Shown: positions 60,978 to 62,855 of the stretch, piece after piece
Position numbering within the stretch: the stretch's first letter is position 1
Layout: every line of letters begins with the position of its first letter
From: CAYNZP01 sp964401835
GTDB lineage: Bacteria; Planctomycetota; Phycisphaerae; SM23-33
Assembly: GCA_964401835.1 (NCBI GenBank)
Contig: CAYNZP010000014.1
Coordinates: 1-62,855 of the forward strand
Direction of reading: 5' to 3'
DNA length: 62,855 nt
The notes under the pieces: generated by a model
Seen by the model: only the letters and a program-made list of their open reading frames with translations
Told to the model about the DNA's origin: nothing
The model's database searches: none
Translations under genes and position numbers: made by a program

Positions 60978-61233
60978 TAACTACTTGGGACGCCTGCTTA
61001 AGCGCCTCTTCTGGAATGCCGGATTGTTCGAAGGATTCAAAGAAATTTGAAAAAAGGCTTCGAAATGAAAGGACCTTTCCGACTGTTTCACGAATAGCCT
61101 GCAAATATTCTGAATCAGGCTCTTGGCTTAGTGGGGGATTTGCCCAGCCCTTGAGTTTTTCTTTTTGGCCAAGAATATCTATTAGGCAAACTACATGTGG
61201 TGCGAATACAAAATTGTTCTTCTGCTCGTTCAA
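60961..61233 (-). pseudogene. Truncated hypothetical gene ending inside the REP-like element
   Basis: 90 residues from a TTG with AAGGG 7 nt upstream. The first 80 (HVVCLIDILGQKEKLKGWAN ...) read like the start of a larger ordered protein. The last five residues and the stop are encoded by the palindromic repeat itself (stop within AATTAATT). The most economical reading is that the repeat interrupted or replaced the 3' part. The family is not identified with confidence. A genuinely short gene cannot be excluded. Confidence 0.5.
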
Positions 61234-61369
61234 GTTTTTTCCCTTATCTTTTAGGCCTTATGAATAGCCCGTCCTGAAAAAATGCAACACAATGCCCAAC
61301 GGCGTCTATTTCTTACGCCGAATCATCGCCAACCCGCGAGGTTGCAAAAAAACATCATCCCACGTCCTG

Positions 61370-61682
61370 CTATAAGCTAGAAGTACAAGACCGAATCGAC
61401 ATAATTAGAGCAAGAATAAATCCCAAACCTAAAAGCAATCCTATGCTTTGGAGTTCTCTCCCAATCCTGCTAAGCCACTTTAGGTGTGCTTGTCGGTATG
61501 AAATATCGTTAAAAGGCGATTTTTTTGAATATGCTTTTTCGTCCCCTTTAGAGGAATCAGCAGACTTCGATTCATCTATTTTGAAACGACATTTCGCATG
61601 ATGGACATTTAACTGTTTTGCCCGCTAAATCTTCATCCAACTTAAAACTATCCTTGCATCTTGGACATTTTATTTTTACCAA
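61370..61682 (-). pseudogene. Frameshifted zinc-ribbon / single-TM protein
   Basis: From TTG 61682 (AAGGTG 5 nt upstream) the first frame gives VKIKCPRCKDSF ... LAGKTVKCPSCEM, a double CxxC zinc ribbon of the kind frequent in planctomycetes, then stops at 61572. Shifting by one base near 61589 continues as RFKIDESKSADSSKGDE ... and a membrane helix (SIGLLLGLGFILALIMSI) to a stop at 61370. The joined product looks like one natural protein, so a single inserted base (T at about 61589) explains it: a pseudogene, assembly error, or frameshifting. Confidence 0.65.
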
Positions 61683-61710
61683 TTATTCACCTTTCTGTTG
61701 TTTATTATCT

Positions 61711-61944
61711 TCATTTTTTATGTTTTAATTTGGACTTCACCAAAAACCGCAAACCATAGATTATGGACATTGCCGCTCCCACTACTATCACCCCCCAAAG
61801 TAAGGCGATAGCTCGCGGCTCAAGCCCAAGACTCGAAAAAAAACTAGCGCATGATGTGCGAAGTGGCCTGAAAACGAGTACTAATAATTGGAGGCCAACG
61901 ACAAACACAATTATCTTTAAAAGTGTTGAAAATATTGACTTCAT
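61711..61944 (-). CDS. Small two-TM membrane protein
   Basis: 77 residues. Hydrophobic helices at about 4-25 (FSTLLKIIVFVVGLQLLVLVF) and 45-67 (AIALLWGVIVVGAAMSIIYGL), and a Lys-rich C-terminus (KSKLKHKK). AGGGG about 5 nt before the ATG supports translation. It lies 28 nt upstream of the frameshifted zinc-ribbon gene on the same strand, so the two may form an operon. Function unknown. Confidence 0.6.
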   Translation of the reverse strand: MKSIFSTLLKIIVFVVGLQLLVLVFRPLRTSCASFFSSLGLEPRAIALLWGVIVVGAAMSIIYGLRFLVKSKLKHKK

Positions 61945-62061
61945 AACTACCCCTTTCCACCCGGAATTGACATGACTTCCGCCAGGTTGGAATGATTCTA
62001 ATAGTCCAGAAAACCTTTATCAATCGCTAATTCTTTGGCTTTCTACTCAACATCACCAGTC

Positions 62062-62157
62062 GTAGGCTGGGCCAAACGAAATACGAATGAAGTGCGGCCC
62101 ACCTTGCATAACATAATCCCCCAAAAGGTGGGGCGCGTTTCACTTGCCCCAGCCTAC
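62062..62157. mobile_element. MITE-like inverted-repeat element (about 96 bp)
   Basis: Terminal inverted repeats GTAGGCTGGGCCAA (62062-62075) and TTGCCCCAGCCTAC (62144-62157) match at 13 of 14 positions. Inside are further complementary arms (CCCACCTT/AAGGTGGG). The element folds into one long hairpin and encodes nothing. No target-site duplication was established. Confidence 0.6.
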
Positions 62158-62228
62158 ACCTCGTCCTACCAAAAAACTCAAAAAAAACATTTCATCCTGC
62201 TATGCCCAAGGCTACGCAGGCCAGGTGC

Positions 62229-62251
62229 CCGGCCTCACTGAAGTGAGCCGG
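62229..62251. repeat. Palindromic hairpin in repeat-rich tail
   Basis: CCGG-C-CTCACT-GA-AGTGAG-CCGG forms a 10-bp stem with one bulged C and a 2-nt centre. It is another short palindrome in the gene-free interval 61945-62855. Confidence 0.5.
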
Positions 62252-62539
62252 CCGAGCGGAAAGGGCGCGCAGTTGAACATGCCGTTTTGTCCAATCCGTG
62301 TAATCCATTAAGCTTTTCTTTTTTCTTTAGGAGCTTGGACTAATAAGGGTAATCCGTGCAATCTGTGGACTATCCGCAGATTTGCTTACCGCTTTGCACG
62401 AAATATCGCGGTCATCGCAAGTAGTACGGGAGGATACTCCCCCGAATGATGAATTATGAAGTTCGAATGAAGAATCAATGACGGCATCTGAGTGCCGATA
62501 GCTGAATGCTGAAAGCTTTTGACAATTGAATAGAGCGAA

Positions 62540-62660
62540 AGTTAATCGGTAAAACAGTAAAACGGTTGATCGGTAAACGAATTCACTGATTCCCCGATTT
62601 ACTGATTCACCAGTCCACGGATTAACAGATTAACTGATTTACTGATTCACTATCTTGCCT
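62540..62660. repeat. Degenerate tandem repeat region
   Basis: A series of imperfect copies of short motifs such as GATTTACTGATTCAC, ATTAACAGATTAACTG and ATCGGTAAA runs through this stretch. It is non-coding in all frames and appears to be decayed tandem repetition. Confidence 0.5.
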
Positions 62661-62749
62661 ATCTACCGGCCTTTGACTCAAAAAACGCCAAATTAATACC
62701 CCTAAATCGATAAGCTCCTTATCCCCCATGAGTTCCATTTTTCAAAACT

Positions 62750-62855
62750 GGGCAGTTTTGGGCAGAATCGGGCAGTTTTGGGTAGAATTGGGCAGTTTCG
62801 GGCAGAATTGGGAATTTTCGGGCATTTTAGGGAATTTTTGGGCATATTTCGGAAT
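62750..62855 (+). repeat. 10-bp-periodic G-tract array running off the window
   Basis: GGG occurs at 62750, 62760, 62770, and so on to 62840 without a break, ten copies at exactly 10-bp spacing, then CGG at 62850. Units alternate GGGCAGTTTT- and GGGCAGAATT-like, decaying toward GGGAATTTTC. The C-rich strand is the minus strand. The array continues past the window. Confidence 0.9.

Noticed and set aside
61945..62855. CRISPR array or tandem gene repeats in the right-hand tail
   Set aside because: Repeats are degenerate or of 10 bp without unique spacers, so no CRISPR structure is present.

Overview
The window looks like chromosomal DNA of a Gram-negative planctomycete-like bacterium, most likely Planctomycetota (Phycisphaerae/Sedimentisphaerales type). 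This placement is an inference. It rests on a SecD-SecF fusion, a separate exosortase and EpsI-like protein with a very large TPR protein, pseudopilin genes combined with PilMNO, a small CxxC zinc-ribbon/TM protein of the kind common in that phylum, and many lipoproteins. No rRNA, tRNA, CRISPR array, phage gene or transposase is visible.

Layout. 1-4.7 kb: a repeat-bearing lipoprotein, an MscS channel, a glycogen debranching enzyme (the first of only two supported plus-strand protein genes) and a DnaJ/CbpA-like chaperone. 4.8-22.4 kb: a long minus-strand type II secretion/type IV pilus-like operon. In transcription order it holds the major pseudopilin, minor pseudopilins, PilM-N-O, a PilP/GspB-like protein, secretin and a TPR lipoprotein, then a signalling cassette (histidine kinase, receiver, PocR-GAF-HD-GYP, STAS), then GspE and GspF and a strong terminator. 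Its roughly 280-nt or longer leader can form mutually exclusive stems and carries an 8-nt core shared with c-di-GMP-I (GEMM) riboswitches. 23-25.6 kb: a PAS-GAF-receiver regulator and hemC. 25.6-34 kb: a complete F1Fo ATP synthase operon (atpZ-I-B-E-F-H-A-G-D, a nitroreductase, atpC) running into hemC. 34-37 kb: pyrR-pyrB-pyrC. 37-44 kb: a metallophosphoesterase, radical SAM protein, FecR-like protein, PilZ protein, purD, an unknown gene and cysE. 44.6-57 kb: an exopolysaccharide/exosortase locus. 57-60.5 kb: secDF. 60.5-62.9 kb: a gene-poor, repeat-rich tail with palindromic elements, gene remnants and a 10-bp-periodic G-tract array.

How the parts may work together. HD-GYP (c-di-GMP hydrolysis), PilZ (c-di-GMP binding) and the candidate leader suggest that secretion/pilus output and perhaps exopolysaccharide are tuned by c-di-GMP. 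This is an inference.

The best candidates for something undescribed are two putative intergenic small RNAs with C-rich, anti-Shine-Dalgarno-like elements. One is at 44398-44513 (minus), with a good promoter, a terminator and two CCUCC segments flanking a hairpin. The other is at 42307-42384 (plus), with two hairpins whose loops carry 7 and 8 consecutive C.
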